From Silene conica (lineage: Eukaryota; Streptophyta; Magnoliopsida; Caryophyllales; Caryophyllaceae), in NCBI GenBank assembly GCA_029255685.2, contig CM055315.2, positions 56,825,181-56,889,180 of the forward strand: a stretch of DNA of 64,000 nt. The letters run 5' to 3'. Positions 45,575 through 56,600 of the stretch are shown one piece after another. The notes under the pieces were generated by a model. The model did no database searches, had not been told where the DNA came from, and saw nothing but the letters and a program-made list of their open reading frames with translations. A program made the position numbers and the translations under genes. Position 1 is the stretch's first letter, and each line of letters opens with the position of its first letter.

Positions 45575-46940
45575 GGCGGTGAGCAAGGATGGTTTGGGAG
45601 AGCGCGGGGTTGTTAGCACCATGGTGTTTGTTGAGTCAGGAGGTCGCAAGGAGCCTAGGGGCACGAATGTGGAGGGACTTGATCATCATGGGAGAGTAAG
45701 CGTGGGTGGCCATGGACTAGTACGGTCACGCGCGGGTTTGTCGAAAGCAAGGTGCGGGGTACTCGATCTTAATTTGAGGTCAAATTCTCAAAAACCGAAA
45801 GAGTATGATGCGGGAGCATTAGCACGAGTTCGAGGTCGTGACCCACGACCCGAAAGAGAATTGAAAAAGTTTGAATTGGGCTCAATACGGATTTTTAAGT
45901 TAGCTTGGGAAGACGTATTGAAAGAACAAAAGAAGGTTCCGGGAAGGTCCCTTGGGACGTGTGCCACGGATCCACATGTGGGACCATACGTCTAGGGTTT
46001 CTATTTGTGTTAGGGTTTGTGTTTTTTTAATTATCTTATTTTATTTTACTATTTACTAAAGTTTGTTATTAGTTTGTTACAACAAGGTTGTTAGGTTGTT
46101 ACAAGTTAGTTACAAAAGTTAGTTATAGTTTGTTATTAGTTAGTTATTAAGTTGTTAGGGAGTTTGTTACAACTTAATCTTTTCTTTTATTATTTTACCT
46201 TTTAGATTTAAATAAGGATTATTTTAATCAATAAGATAGAATTAGGGAACCCTAGTTTGATAGGGAGTACACGGTTTGGCCATGGCATTGGGAAGCGTGT
46301 AGCTTCTTGGTTGTTTCCTAATTTGAGTCGGGTTTGTGACGGATGACCTTACTATAAATAGGCATCCTTAGGTATTGTTTTAAGAATTCAAGTTATAAAA
46401 TAAAAACCTCTTTGTTAAGTTTTACTTACAAAATCTAAAATATCTGTGTGAGCTTTAAAACCCGAAGTATCTGTGTGAGCTTCAAAATAATTGAGAGAGT
46501 ATTTGTGTGAGCTTAATCAATTATCCTATCATTCAAAATACATAAATTCATTCATTACATCGTCTCATAAATCTTTCAAGTATTGGGTGCTGTGCCTCAC
46601 TACGTCATCAACAATCTTTCATCAAGACCACCACCACCGTCCAAGATAGTCACCACCGTGACCACCGCCGTCCACGTCAGCCACGTCGCCACCATCACCG
46701 ATCATCAATCGTTCACCGTTCATCATTCTTTGTTATTTTTCGTTCTTTATTTGTTCTAATTCATAGTATTTCACAAGTATATTATTTCCGCTGCAACATA
46801 CGTATTTTTGTTGATCGTCTTAATTGATTATCACCCCAAATACGCATCAGTATTTGATTTTCAAATACTGTCCTCGGTTAAAAGTATTGTACTGACATTA
46901 TCTGACTCTTTTTAAGTATTAATTAAAGCTTTATATGTTG
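45575..46940 (+). mobile_element. Unclassified LTR-like region around a GC-rich ORF remnant
   Basis: The G-rich sequence interrupted by the solo LTR resumes here and is open to 45995 (GALARVRGRDPRP, AWEDVLKEQKK), family unknown. From about 46000 the sequence looks like an LTR: AT-rich with repeated GTTAGTTAC words, a TATA box CTATAAATAGG at 46353-46363, and three spaced copies of a TCTGTGTGAGCTT word at 46440-46515. An ACC-rich leader follows at 46620-46700. No primer-binding site was recognised. Element class and borders are unknown. Confidence 0.4.
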
Positions 46941-46941
46941 A

Positions 46942-47041
46942 TTTGTTTGCAGAATTGGTTGGACCTATTACCAGGGAGCACAGGTACTGATTTGTTTGAT
47001 TAATTAGGGACCTAAGGAGTTCAACCAATTCTGCAAACAAA
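46942..47041. repeat. Inverted repeat with 20-bp arms
   Basis: TTTGTTTGCAGAATTGGTTG at 46942-46961 returns as its complement at 47022-47041, a perfect 20-bp stem with a 60-base loop. The arm contains a splice-acceptor-like TTTGCAG. It marks the left edge of the region holding gene fragments. Confidence 0.85.
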
Positions 47042-47592
47042 ATGTCGGAATTATAACAACTTCCTTACTACAGTTTTCATGGTTAGATTTTTTTATTGCA
47101 TCCATGTCCATAGCCAAAACCCTTTGGTCGCATTTATATCCATTGTAATGAGCTTGAAATGTATGTGTTGACACGTTGACTTGTTTGTAAGACCAAATTC
47201 GATAGCTCAGGTGTACGTGCATCTAAGGACGTGGATTTGAATTATTTCATGTTAGTGTATTTGTTTCCTAAATTTCCCTACAAAGAAACAAGAGCAATGT
47301 CTCAGTTAATTCTGCAATGATAGCGTACTGCAGGCTAAAATAAAGAGTAATAAGTATTCACTAGCAGAGGGGATAAAATATTTTGGAAGTGTAAATTAAA
47401 TTAACTTGACATGTCGATGTGTGACGTACCCTAGAGTTTGTCAGATTTAGGGAGCCCTCTTTCCTGCTTAAATTGTACTCTAATTTTGAAGGGTAGTTTA
47501 CTGATGGCATGAGTTTAGTGCCTTGGTTACTGTGTATATGCTGTCAATCTTATTTCACCTTGGGCCTTAATACTGTCCATGCAATTTTGTAG

Positions 47593-48179
47593 GTAGCAGA
47601 TCCCGTAAGAGCAATGGTCATGGGATCTCCCTTGGAGGATGCTCGACATCTTGCTCAACGTTATGATAGGATGCGACAAGAAGCTGAAGCGCAGGTATCT
47701 CCGATACTACACTCTTTTCACTAAAATATTGAGACTGAAGTAGTAGGTTGCCTATTGAACTCATAACTCCTTCAAAATGAAATTGTAGTTTGATTTCACT
47801 CTGTTTTTTTATTCTAGATAGGTAATCGAAGTTTCAAGACGCCAGTCAAAAGGTAGGGAAACAGGAGGAAATCCAGAAATTGTTATGAAGTTGGAAGCAG
47901 CTGAATCAAAGCTTCAAGACTTGAAGTCAAACATGAGAATTTTGGGAAAGGAAGCTGCTTTTGCTATGGCTGCTGTTGAAGCTCAGCAGCAGAGGCAGAC
48001 TCTTCATAGACTAATTGCGATGGTGATGCGAAATTCTTGTTGCGTCTTGTTTCATAAGAATATTGCACAAATTTAAAGACTAACTTTTGGCGTGTTTTCT
48101 GCCTTCTATCAATTAGGTAGAAGCAGAACGTCTCTACCATCAGAGAGCGCTCCAGATACTTGAACAGCTTGAAGGCGAG
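47593..48179 (+). pseudogene. SH3P (SH3 domain-containing protein) gene fragment, three exons
   Basis: Exons 47593-47694, 47822-48022 and 48117-48179, with GT-AG introns in phase 0, encode 122 residues without a stop: VADPVRAMVMGSPLEDARHL, AQRYDRMRQEAEAQ, then a segment with KLEAAESKLQDLKSNM and VEAERLYHQRALQILEQLEG. This matches the distal half of the BAR domain of plant SH3P1/2/3, membrane-curvature proteins of clathrin traffic and autophagy. The N-terminal BAR half, the linker and the SH3 domain are absent within the window. Intact frames and introns suggest a recent DNA-level copy rather than a processed pseudogene. Confidence 0.88.
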
Positions 48180-48734
48180 GTACCGTTATTGCACCTTAAT
48201 CTATTAATGTCAATGGTGGTATTAACTATCCGTTTGAAACTTGATCTCCAAATTAGTCTTCGCAGTTATAAATGCAATCGATACAGATTCAAAATACGGT
48301 TGCAATTATGTTCTAAACCTTGATAGCTCATAATGCAGTGTTGCAGCTGAAATTCTGATTTTTTATCATTTACATTGTCCTATTTCTTATCTAGGATATT
48401 TAAAAAGTGAATCCCTGTACAATGTTATCTACATGTTAAGAATGCATTGTTGAAAGCTGTCGTAAATCAACCTGTTTCTGTTGCTATTGATGCAGGTGGT
48501 AAAAGTCCTCACAAAATCTCATGGCTAATCATTTTCTTTGTCTAATTCCATGACATTGACGCTCCCTCCCTCATCAGTCACCAGTCACCAGTCACCTCCC
48601 ATCTCCTCTTTTTTAATCATTGCCGCTGTGTTTTTACAGTACACTCATCGAGTACTTTTTTATTTCAGTCATTTCAGGTTTTGGGATCGATAATCGTAGT
48701 GGAATTTGTTATGTGGTTTAAGGATGGAAGAAAT

Positions 48735-48927
48735 GTATTATACCGCAATTAAGGCAGCCCCTTACATCAATCAGAACCGGTCATTAAAGTTGATGAAGAG
48801 GAAGAAACGGAAAAGAGTGGAGGAAACGGTCAACTAAAAAGGCTTCGTATCAGAATGAGAAATACCTGCGAGGGCAGCGTTTTCTTGCAGCAGAATTACA
48901 AGATATGGATCGGTTTCTCGCTGGCAG
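48735..48927 (+). pseudogene. Exon-like fragment of unknown gene
   Basis: One frame is open up to a donor CTGGCAG|GT at 48927 and reads [18 protein letters not shown], then [20 protein letters not shown]. Composition and the donor suggest a true exon. I do not recognise the family; it matches neither SH3P nor PIP5K. Its acceptor is not clear. Confidence 0.4.
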
Positions 48928-49115
48928 GTCAGTATTTTTTATTTTTCATCAGTTTAGCAAATTTCAAATTTCAAAAACTTATCAGATGCTTTACGACATT
49001 TAATTGGAATTTGTTATTCAGCCTTGCATATTTGCAATCAACATCTTTGTCTAAGCTTGACCATAGTATCTTTCCATGCACACAGCGTGACAGCTGGTAG
49101 GCTTGTATTCACGGC

Positions 49116-49155
49116 GAAAGCGAGAGCTTTATAGTGGACTTAGATATATTGTAAT
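49116..49155 (+). repeat. 40-bp direct repeat, copy 1
   Basis: Copy of a 40-base word starting GAAAGCGAGAGCTTTATAG; copy 2 at 50094-50133 differs at one base. The pair flanks the PIP5K fragment. Confidence 0.9.
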
Positions 49156-49416
49156 ACACTATCCATCGAATGCGGCTTTTCTGAAATGGATAATTAGTAA
49201 AGTGGCTTATGAATTAAAGATTAAATGTTTGGGTCATTATATGGATATGGTCCTATTATTGACAATTTGCCATAGATAAAGATTAGAGCATGGGGTGCCA
49301 TGAATACTGTTAACAGAATTGTTGCAGGCAGTTCTTTTTGTTTTTCTTGGTTATGGAAATGACATTGATATTGTTTGCATTAATTAATTAATTCTGTTTG
49401 TTTTCAATACTATTAG

Positions 49417-49646
49417 GAAGCCATTGATCAGGCTTGGGGCAAACATGCCTACGAGAGTTGAGCGGCTAGCCAGGAGAAGCGATTCCGATCAGTTCATTCC
49501 AGGTGGGTCTGGCAATCTTATGCCCTCTCGAAATGCAGAGACCTGCGAAGTAATACTTTATTTCGGAGTCATCGACATTTTACAAGATTATGACAACAAC
49601 AACAGGTTAAAGCATGCCTACAAGTCACTACAAGCTGATCCAACAG
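49417..49646 (+). pseudogene. PIP5K C-terminal exon fragment
   Basis: An exon with acceptor TATTAG and donor at 49647 encodes [45 protein letters not shown] and [13 protein letters not shown], the late catalytic region of plant phosphatidylinositol 4-phosphate 5-kinases. In those enzymes this part contains the end of the kinase domain and the specificity-loop neighbourhood. The rest of the gene is absent from the window on both sides, so this is a copied fragment. Confidence 0.88.
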
Positions 49647-50093
49647 GTTAGATTATGTGGGTACTCGTAATTTTCATGTTTTCGTACATTTTAATGTCAA
49701 TTTTATGGTGTATTGCCCATTGGGCTTTTGATCAGAGTTCTTCTCTGAGTTATGGTGTTTTTGGGGTTTGATTGAAGTATACTGTAGTATAGCTGGTGGG
49801 TTTTAATTATTAAATTATCTGGGTTGTTAAAATTTATTTGTTTTGTTGTGCTCGACTTTCTGGAAGAAGAAATAAAGAATCCATCCATTTATCACTATTC
49901 ATTATTCACTACTACTACTACTGATACTAATACTACTGTGTCTACTGCTACAATAACGGCAGTAGATTAAAGGTAAGGTTTGCCAAATCTGGTCAGGTTG
50001 AATTAAATTGAAATGGTTGTATTTGGTCAGGTTGCTGCATATTCATTCTTGTGTGGGCTCTCTTGTCACTTCAAGATTTGGGACAATTAAATT

Positions 50094-50133
50094 GAAAGCG
50101 AGAGCTTTATAGTGGACTTAGATATATCGTAAT
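50094..50133 (+). repeat. 40-bp direct repeat, copy 2
   Basis: Second copy of the word at 49116-49155, 978 bases downstream. The spacer between them includes the PIP5K exon. The stretch 49650-50093 otherwise shows no gene. Confidence 0.9.
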
Positions 50134-50166
50134 GAGTCCTGTATGAGACGGTCTTACATGTGAAAC

Positions 50167-51757
50167 TGACACCCGTCGTTGAGGGGTGCCAAAGATAAGA
50201 TTTATAAAAGCTCGGCTTAACCTAGATAGAGTAAGTCAAGGGTCGAACCACAAGGAGGTGGGGAATGTTTATTGTTTATTGTTGATGTTTTAGGGTAACA
50301 AGTTGGGGGTTTGTTTGTTTGGTTGTCACTAAGTCTAAAAATAAAGACAGTAATAAAACAAGAAATAAGAATAAGATAAAACTTATGGTAAAATGAATGC
50401 TAGGATGTTTGGGTAGTAAAGAGCTACGATGGTATAAATCCTAAGTCAACATGTATCACAGTCGCGTAAGGGGTGTAACATATCTTTTCGGTCTATGGTA
50501 CCTAATAGCTCCTTTCGGCCTATGCTATTAGTTCCTAGGTCTCTCAAATATTGGGTGTCAACAATAAGGCTGATTCCTAATTTCTAGGTCACATACCTTT
50601 CAGTCTTAACTAACCTAGATGTCTTAAAGCGTTAACCAATGCCCGCCCCGTATCTTTCAACCTTGGGTAGGTCATTACTAACATCCTATAAGTCTCCTTT
50701 CAGTCTCATTATAGGTTGTTATAGTGGACGAAGTAAAACAGAACTGAAAACGTACGCGAGGTTGGTCGACCGACCAGCTATTCCAGTCGACCGACCAACT
50801 ACCTCAGTCGACCAGTTAAGCTGGTCGGCCGACCAAGGTCTGCTACAGGCCGATTCGGGTGTTATACCATCTACGCAAAGTACTCCCTACATCCTAACAT
50901 ATGCAATTAGCTACTCATGAATACAAAAATAACAACAATAACAGTAATAAAAACGGAATTCATAGCGAACATTAATCTAAACATATGATAAAAATAAAGG
51001 CTTTGGGATTCTAAACTAAACCGGATGCTAATAATTCTATAGAGATAACAATATCAAAACTGAAATAAAAGGAGAATTACCGAATAAGGATTAGGGCAGA
51101 AAGAAAGAAGCTTTATTGAATCCGCGTGGAAAGATTGAATGTATACTAAGAACAATGCTAAAACTAGAGAAACTAAACATAAATTAATAGAGGATTATTG
51201 TAAAACTAAGAACTTATCTCTGATAAAAAACTAGATTAAGAACTGAATGCCCCACCCTAATCACGAATTAGGCTTTAAATAAGAATTACAAAAGCTTTCT
51301 CTTGACCTAATCACGCGTATGGGCTTTACGGAAATTTCTGGAACTGCGCTTTGGTCGACCGACCAGGTGATGCGGTCGGTCGACCGGTTATCGGGCCTGG
51401 TGGACTTCAGTCTTCGTAATTTGAAATCTGGGTCGAGATAACAGGTGTTCTGGTCGACCGACCATGGTAGTCGGTCGGTCGACCGGTTTTCCTGTGTGTC
51501 AGCCTTGAATTCGTCTTACTTTGATCTTTTGGTACTCGGTACGCGCTTTGAGTTGCTTCCTCCTCGTTCCTTGGTTATGCATAAATCTCGAGGGTAGAAA
51601 TTTGGTATAAAATCGCCTCTTTTCCGCAAAATTCTGCAAAAGAGCATAAAAACACGAAAGTAGACAATTGTTGGGAAATAAAGGCTAAAACATCGTAAAT
51701 GAGCGCTAAAATGCGTGTTAAAACAGATGTAAAACATCATAAAATAGACACGCATCA
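50167..51757 (-). mobile_element. Athila-like 3' LTR
   Basis: TG...CA block (TGACACCC at left, ACGCATCA at right). Directly right of it, on the minus strand, is a purine-rich GGTTTGGTTTGGGGAATT (51758-51775) as found just before 3' LTRs of Athila-type elements, so this is a 3' LTR of a minus-strand element. It contains two clusters of GGTCGACC-type palindromes. Its left end contains a GACACCC / GGGGTGCC hairpin. Confidence 0.7.
50761..51491. repeat. GGTCGACC-type palindrome clusters
   Basis: Clusters at 50761-50850, 51351-51389 and 51451-51491 contain TGGTCGACCGACCA, CGGTCGGTCGACCG and the perfect palindrome TGGTCGGCCGACCA. They sit in otherwise AT-rich LTR sequence, at places comparable with the palindrome arrays of the related LTRs at 9365-10831 and 23005-24509. 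Confidence 0.85.
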
Positions 51758-51969
51758 AATTCCCCAAACCAAACCTTGCTTGCCCTCAAGCAAGAATTAG
51801 ACTCGATCTTAAACTAATGGAACGATTTCAATCTCAGAGCGAAATTTACATGTAAGCCAAAACTAATGCCAAGTCAAAATTGAGAAAGTATTCAAATCAT
51901 GCAAACGAGTTATGGGGTTGTCAAACTTGCAAAACTAGAGACTATAGAGACTTCATACCATGGACTCTC
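51758..51969 (-). mobile_element. Internal 3' end of Athila-like element
   Basis: Short internal piece preceding the 3' LTR on the minus strand, with the polypurine tract and a CTTGCTTG-ccct-CAAGCAAG hairpin (51775-51794) of the kind seen before Athila 3' LTRs. It is cut off by the Tekay-like LTR that starts at 51970. Confidence 0.65.
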
Positions 51970-52329
51970 TGTAACACCCCGTAATTTCCTATTCATTATA
52001 TATTATTTAAAATCATATTTTAGTAATAATAATGTTCCCCAATAAATAAAATTCCATTTACAATATATCGTTTTTGACAATGATATTAATATGTCCGTCT
52101 TAAAGTTATACTTCTTAAACTTGTAAAACGTTACTCTGTCCTTGTTGCTAATTTTAAGATATTTTACAGGAATATTTAGCTCTTGCTTATAAAATAAAAG
52201 TTTTAGATTTTTTAGCTTTCCAACGCCACCGAAAACACGTCAATTGGAGTTCTGTGGAGGAAATTATGCCGAAAATACGAAAGGCTGTCACAGATAACCC
52301 GCCGACGAGACTATCGCTCGTTGTTACCT

Positions 52330-52560
52330 CTAACACTTGGCCTAAAAACTTCGACACATGGGCTTAACACCTCTTACACTTGGCCTAAGAACTTAGACAC
52401 CTGCCTTAATCACTTCTTCCACATGTCCTAATCACTTCTTACACATGGCTAAGGTCCTCGACAAATGGCGTAATCCTTTCAACACATGGCCTAAAGCCCT
52501 CGACACTTGGCCTTACCTACGACACTTGGCGTGAGCTTCCGACACTTGGCTTGAACATGC
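52330..52560. repeat. Degenerate ACACTTGGCCTAA repeats
   Basis: Around nine diverged units of about 25-28 bases built on GACACTTGGC or GACACATGGC lie in tandem. I see no clear arm compensation. Likely an old minisatellite in the LTR. Confidence 0.75.
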
Positions 52561-53867
52561 AAAGCATGTTCCTTGCTGCCCAAGGGTTTCTTCATTCTTC
52601 TTCCTTCCTTTTTTTCAGCCATGCACACAAAACATAAAAGAAGAAGGAACACCATTGTTGCTTGTGCACCTCCACCGTAAAACGGTCGTAAAATCTTCGT
52701 TTCTTATCCGTTTTCGACGATTTTCGCGCTATCTCTTCCTCTCCTCGCCCTCCATCTTTCTAGGTAACAAAAGTATCAAAATTCTTCCTTAATATACTCT
52801 GGTCGTGGCCTTTAAGGCACAGTTCTCTTAGCTAACCTCGTTTATTTGTGTGTAGCTAGTTCGGTTGTCCAAACCGGAGTGGCTTTAAGTTCAAAATCAT
52901 GCTTATTGAAGAGTTATAAGGTAACGGTGATGGGTTACTCGAGTTTATCGTCCTTGTTTTCATGACTATATGCTAGTAATGTTTAGTATACTAGGATTGT
53001 TTTTGATTAAATAGTGGCATGATTAGGTTAATAAATCATATGTTTGGATGAATTTTGTCATGCATGGTTGTGTTGGATGAGATTTTAATTGTGGAGATTC
53101 ATTAAGGGTTGTTTTGTGAAATGAGGTTATGATCATTGAGAATGGTTAGTTTGATGGTCTTTCAAGTTCATAGTGTTTTGTTTACAATGGTTAATTCATG
53201 AGGTTTCAGCATCTTGACAAATCTGTCCATTGTCTTGTACAATTTATTTCGACATCCCAGAGTATCCGCCTTTGAAAATGTTGAAAAGAAACCCCTGTTT
53301 ATTTTGAATGTAGTGTCTACCTCTGAAATTTTGTAATTTTCTTGCATGTCGTTTGTTCACAATAAATTATTTACGAACAGTGCGCCGAAATACTCGCAGA
53401 ACGGACAGTAGCTCAAAGATTGTTTTGAAAACCATTTTTAAACTTTGAAATGATTCTGGTCCTTTTCAATAATTAAACTTTGAAGATTTTAGATGATGTT
53501 AGGAGTTTGCTTTGCCCCAAAATAATTTGTTAAACCCGTTTTATGAAGCAATACATTTTGTGTGACGGTTTCTGCATACTGTAAAGATCAGTCAATAACC
53601 CCCTGTTAAGTTCGTCTTTTGGAAATGTTTATTTGACAAATATTGTAGATAAAAGTCTTAATAAACCGACCCAATTGGCCTTGTGTCATTTCGATTTTAT
53701 TTGAATTAATTATGAATTTTACGGCAGAGGACAGCTGTAATGTGAAATGCGTTTAGAACTTTTGTTCCATAATTCAATCCTGTGTGTTCTCTTTTGGCAT
53801 GGAACGGATATAAGTGTTGTATTATTCATCTTTTATTGGCTCATGTATGTTTGAATGAGTGGGTTAA

Positions 53868-54403
53868 CAGTTATGTTATCCTAAGTTTGTGTAGGTGACG
53901 GTTATGTCATCCTAAAATTGTGTTGGCGACGGTTATGTTGTCTTGCATGTGAATAGATAGCGGTGGTACGATTTGTGTATCACTGTAATGAACTAACGCC
54001 ACCCATGCAATGGGAATTTATCTATGTTCGGGATTGGTCGGAGGCAGTGGTTATACGCTCCGGTCCCCGTGTGTCGTTCGGTGTAAGGCATTACATCGAG
54101 AGGTCTGGCCAGGTCTTAGGCAGATAGGCAGTGGTTATATGCTATACATAGTATTCGGAGGCAGTGGTTATACGCTCCGTAGCTGGAGGCAGTGGTTATA
54201 CGTTCCAGTAGCCAGAGGCAGTGGTTATACGCTCTGGTACGTCAGAGGCAGTGGTTATACGCTCTGACGGCGTTCATTCTATTCATGTATTCGGAGGCAG
54301 TGGTTATACGCTCCGTAACTGGAGGCAGTGGTTATACGCTCCAGTTTCCAGAGGCAGTGGTTATACGCTCTGGTATGTCAGAGGCAGTGGTTATACGCTC
54401 TGA
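53868..54403 (+). repeat. Hairpin array with conserved GGTTAT loop and varying arms
   Basis: Ten units share the core GCAGTGGTTATACG (one has ATATG) between arms that pair perfectly or with G-T: CGGAG/CTCCG, ATAG/CTAT, CGGAG/CTCCG, CTGGAG/TTCCAG, CCAGAG/CTCTGG, CGTCAGAG/CTCTGACG, CGGAG/CTCCG, AACTGGAG/CTCCAGTT, CCAGAG/CTCTGG, TCAGAG/CTCTGA (54024-54403). Three upstream relatives at 53868-53941 keep the loop in shorter form: TAAC-agttat-GTTA, TGAC-ggttat-GTCA, CGAC-ggttat-GTTG. The loop is constant while arms change on both sides together. The array would be transcribed as part of the LTR. Confidence 0.93.
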
Positions 54404-54988
54404 TCATGTGTATGCTTTGTTTGGATGTCTTCTTGATTTCGATATCATCTCATATGTTGGCTTTAATTCTGTTATACATGTTGATTCATGCTGTTTTCAC
54501 ATGTTTTTGACTTATCGCCCACGCATTGATCATGTTGTTCATATTTGGTAATATATATGATTGGTTATGAAATTATATACATGTTCATATGTATAAGATG
54601 TTTAGTATTACCGTTTACATGTTTTCTGACGTAAAGTGGCTGGGAGAACCCTGAGTTACTCCCCACTGACTGTGGCGTTCATGTTTCATGAATGTAGGTT
54701 GGTGCTGTTTGGGGAAGACGTGTGGCTAGCGAGCATTGTTGATAATTCGACAATTACCCTTACGCTTAGTTTAGATTTAATTCATGTTGTTATCGTGGGA
54801 TACCTTATCCCTCGTCTATTTAAGTTATTTTGTATAATTTATACTTACTCATTAGTTTTTAGTCTTCCGCATGTTGTTTTGATATTCCGCGAAAAAGTTT
54901 TAATAAATATGTCGAAAAGTTTTTAAAAGTATCGCATTTCCGCTGCGTATTACTTGTTTATTTTTATGCTATATCGCGGGGTGTCACA

Positions 54989-56600
54989 GTTGGTATCAGA
55001 GCAGTAATGCTCCCGACGCACGCACGTGTACCCCAAATTAAATATCAACTTGACCTGAAATAATGAATGAGAGATGGGTAGACTTAAGGACCAAGTGGTA
55101 GTCTGTTATGTGATTGCTCCTTGTTAGGTCTAACATGTTTGTTAATTGTCAAAGATTTTTTTTATTTTGTTTTTGTGCTCAAGGATTGGTGAACCATGAG
55201 CTTACCTGTATGGTGATCAAGATTATTGTCTACTACCGAAGATGAAAGATTCGTGCTATCTTTGAAGGATGCTTCTATGCCCCCGAAGATACTCCTTGCT
55301 CATCATGCATCGCCTTCTTCCTTATTTCTTGATGCATATCCACCCTTCCCGAACTCTTTTCTATCTTAACTCGGAAGATACTTTCGTAACTTCCCGACTT
55401 AACCTTATCCTTGTTACTTGCCTTTTCCCATGGCGTTTTGTAGGTAACCGAGCTTAGTTCGATATTGAGGATTTTGTTCGAGGATAACCCCTAGCCCTTA
55501 TTTTGAAAAGTAATGTTACGAAAAACGTTTAGGGAGTGTAGCAAGGCATGTCTTGGTGATCGTAATGCTTAGTTGTTTGTCCTAAATAGTGAGTGAAAAT
55601 GGTTGGTGGAATTCTTGGTTAAAATATTGAGTTATTTGTGCGATATTTGGTGGATTTTAACTTTGGGAATCATAATTGAGATTTAGAACCGGTGGATTGA
55701 AATGTGACGCTTTAAGAGTATGAATGAGATGTTTGAAGTCGTAAAATGAATTTGGAAAATATACTTGGGATGCTAGTGAAAATGAATGAATCAGTAATGC
55801 TTGACTTTGGGAATTAGGTTTGACTTTATTTGGGATGTTACTTTTGGAGGATAAGAATCGTGTATATGATGGACAAGTATTGAAAGAGTTAGCAAATGTA
55901 ACTTTAGAGGAACTGACTGAAGTTTACTCTTTTAGTTATTTGATAGAATTAGAGGTGTAACCTTTGAGGAGTTACTTGAAGATCATATCTTTGGATGTCT
56001 GATTGATGTAGTAAGGTGCAACTTATGGATTTGTGAGATTTTAAGGTTGCGATGTTTAAAGGACGTTTCGATTCTTATATGGAGGTGTGAGAACGTTAAT
56101 AGTGGATCCTAGTGTTCACATTTTGAGGTATTGATGAATTCAAAGGATTTACTCCTTGCGTGAGAATAGAATTGAGTAATTCGTTGAGTAATAAAAGTTT
56201 TTGGAATTGAAGGAATTAGAGAGAGTTGATAATCTATATGGAGTATAAAGATTTGTATATGGAGTATAAAGAGTTGATAAAAGTTGTTTGAGGAATTTAA
56301 GAAGTGGAGATACCCGAGACTTTATGGAATATTCGAAATGGGGTTAATCGTACACCCTTATCTTTGAAAGGACTTATCGTATGGTAAACCATCTAGGAAA
56401 ATTCTTCTTGGAAAGTGCTAGTTTGGCGTGCTTGAATTGGTAAATAGGAGATGAGAACTTTGTAAGGGTTTTGGGAACCCTGAGCCTTGGGAATTGTGTC
56501 AGTTCAAATCATAACCTTTCCTCAACACTTCTCTTCTTCTTTCTTCTTCTATGCTAATTCCGCCGAGTTTTGCTTTCATGACAAAGCTTACTTAACCTCT
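54989..56600 (+). mobile_element. Non-coding internal part of the Tekay-like element
   Basis: After the primer-binding site comes about 1.5 kb without gag or pol motifs in any frame. The ATG-rich part at 55190-55450 has short ORFs only. The region 55500-56480 is AT-rich with no ORF over 60 codons. It looks like the interior of a non-coding (LARD-type) derivative or a deleted element. No 3' LTR is seen, and an Athila-like LTR begins to the right at an unclear point. Confidence 0.5.

Larger units (their letters stand above)
51970..54988 (+). mobile_element. Tekay-like Gypsy 5' LTR, 3 kb
   Basis: Starts TGTAACACCCCG and ends GGGGTGTCACA, followed two bases later by the primer-binding site TGGTATCAGAGC (54991-55002). 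Ends, size and initiator-tRNA primer fit the Tekay/Del chromovirus group. Inside are degenerate ACACTTGGCC-type repeats (52330-52560) and the hairpin array (53868-54403). A block near the 3' end (54640-54700, with ACTCCCCACTGACTGTGGCG) is shared with the solo LTR 58469-61512. Confidence 0.88.

Noticed and set aside
55269..55457. Candidate gag start of the Tekay-like element
   Set aside because: Only 62 codons, no gag motif, and the wrong composition for chromovirus gag.
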